A stretch of DNA of 64,000 nucleotides from contig NZ_CP019427.1 of NCBI RefSeq assembly GCF_009834545.1, positions 2,672,001 through 2,736,000 of the forward strand. Reading direction: 5' to 3'. The notes beneath the pieces are model-generated. The model was not told the origin of the DNA. It made no database searches and saw only the letters and a list, made by a program, of their open reading frames with translations. Of this stretch, positions 63,800-64,000 are shown one piece after another. The first letter of the stretch is position 1, and every line of letters begins with the position of its first letter. This DNA is from Pseudomonas sp. S04. GTDB lineage: Bacteria > Pseudomonadota > Gammaproteobacteria > Pseudomonadales > Pseudomonadaceae. Made by a program: the position numbers and the translations under genes.

Positions 63800-64000
63800 A
63801 TGTTTTCGATAACTCCTTTTGCTGTGCGCCAACTGGCTGGCGCGATCAAACTATTGTCCATTGCACCGTTGTTATGGGTCAGTCCGCACGCGCTTGCGCG
63901 GGATATGAACAATGAAAATGCAACGATTGGTGCAGGTAACTCTCCGGACAATTATCTACTTCGCAACCAGTCCAGCCTGACCGCAATCGATGCACGTACC
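63800..64000 (+). CDS. Secreted protein, probable autotransporter, truncated by the window edge
   Basis: Sixty-seven codons are visible. The product starts MFSITPFAVRQLAGAIK, with a hydrophobic stretch and a signal cleavage near PHALA, and continues with polar, Asn- and Thr-rich sequence (NNENATIGAGNSPDNYLLRNQSSLT) of the kind that opens autotransporter passenger domains in Pseudomonas. The beta-barrel cannot be seen, so the family is a guess from style. Confidence 0.55.
   Translation, partial: MFSITPFAVRQLAGAIKLLSIAPLLWVSPHALARDMNNENATIGAGNSPDNYLLRNQSSLTAIDART

Overview
The window looks like chromosomal DNA of a fluorescent-group Pseudomonas. The evidence is the high GC content, the many REP/REPIN palindromes of the GTAGGAGCGAGC...CTCGCGATG type between genes, an MvaT/MvaU-type H-NS protein, OprD porins, and a long run of typical Pseudomonas genes (galU, gor, ahpCF, modABC, hpd). 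No rRNA, tRNA, CRISPR array or prophage is visible. One intact insertion sequence is present, and the last gene runs off the right edge.

Layout. 1-370: a highly folded intergenic repeat at the left edge. 371-4925: a class III (GABA-type) aminotransferase divergent from a four-gene polar amino acid ABC importer. 5017-6845: a histidine phosphatase and azlCD. 7227-14245: a mevalonate catabolic locus with an OprD porin, a TctA-type permease, a small membrane partner, mvaB and mvaA, divergent from a MocR/GntR-PLP regulator. 14356-20116: small hypothetical genes, a hemerythrin, an aromatic-acid-type MFS transporter, a ribbon-helix-helix protein, a candidate small RNA and an alpha/beta hydrolase. 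20396-25982: a periplasmic molybdenum hydroxylase operon (Tat-exported Mo subunit, 2Fe-2S subunit, triheme cytochrome c, XdhC chaperone). 26028-31946: a small protein, an ABC-F protein, topoisomerase IB and modCBA with a good ModE-type palindrome. 32194-36457: nitronate monooxygenase, a GyrI-like protein, and an alkylation-damage set (Ada-like, AlkB, a second 2OG-Fe(II) oxygenase).

36568-40384: small conserved proteins, lipoproteins and a tsdBA-type thiosulfate dehydrogenase pair. 40596-48366: galU, glutathione reductase, a KfrA-like coiled-coil DNA-binding protein, ahpC, ahpF, a tandem REPIN array and glyoxalase I. 48515-50243: an ISL3-family element sitting in the terminator of an mvaT/mvaU-like gene. 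50466-58815: a CSS-EAL phosphodiesterase, a LysR/EamA pair, HPPD, a RarD-like exporter, an aldo/keto reductase and an MFS permease. 58982-61370: a CdaR-type regulator and glycerate kinase, which together with the divergent permease suggest a glycerate or sugar-diacid module. 61569-64000: an unrecognised 665-residue repeat-domain protein and the start of a secreted, probably autotransporter, protein.

Themes. The mevalonate locus is the clearest self-contained catabolic unit: outer-membrane entry, inner-membrane transport, oxidation to HMG-CoA, cleavage to acetyl-CoA and acetoacetate, and a dedicated regulator. The Mo hydroxylase operon and the Mo uptake operon lie about 3.5 kb apart and may serve each other. 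The 40-48 kb stretch is rich in thiol and peroxide defence genes. The most unusual items are an Ada-like protein lacking three of the four zinc-site cysteines, the repeat-domain protein near the right end, and a three-armed inverted-repeat structure at the left edge.
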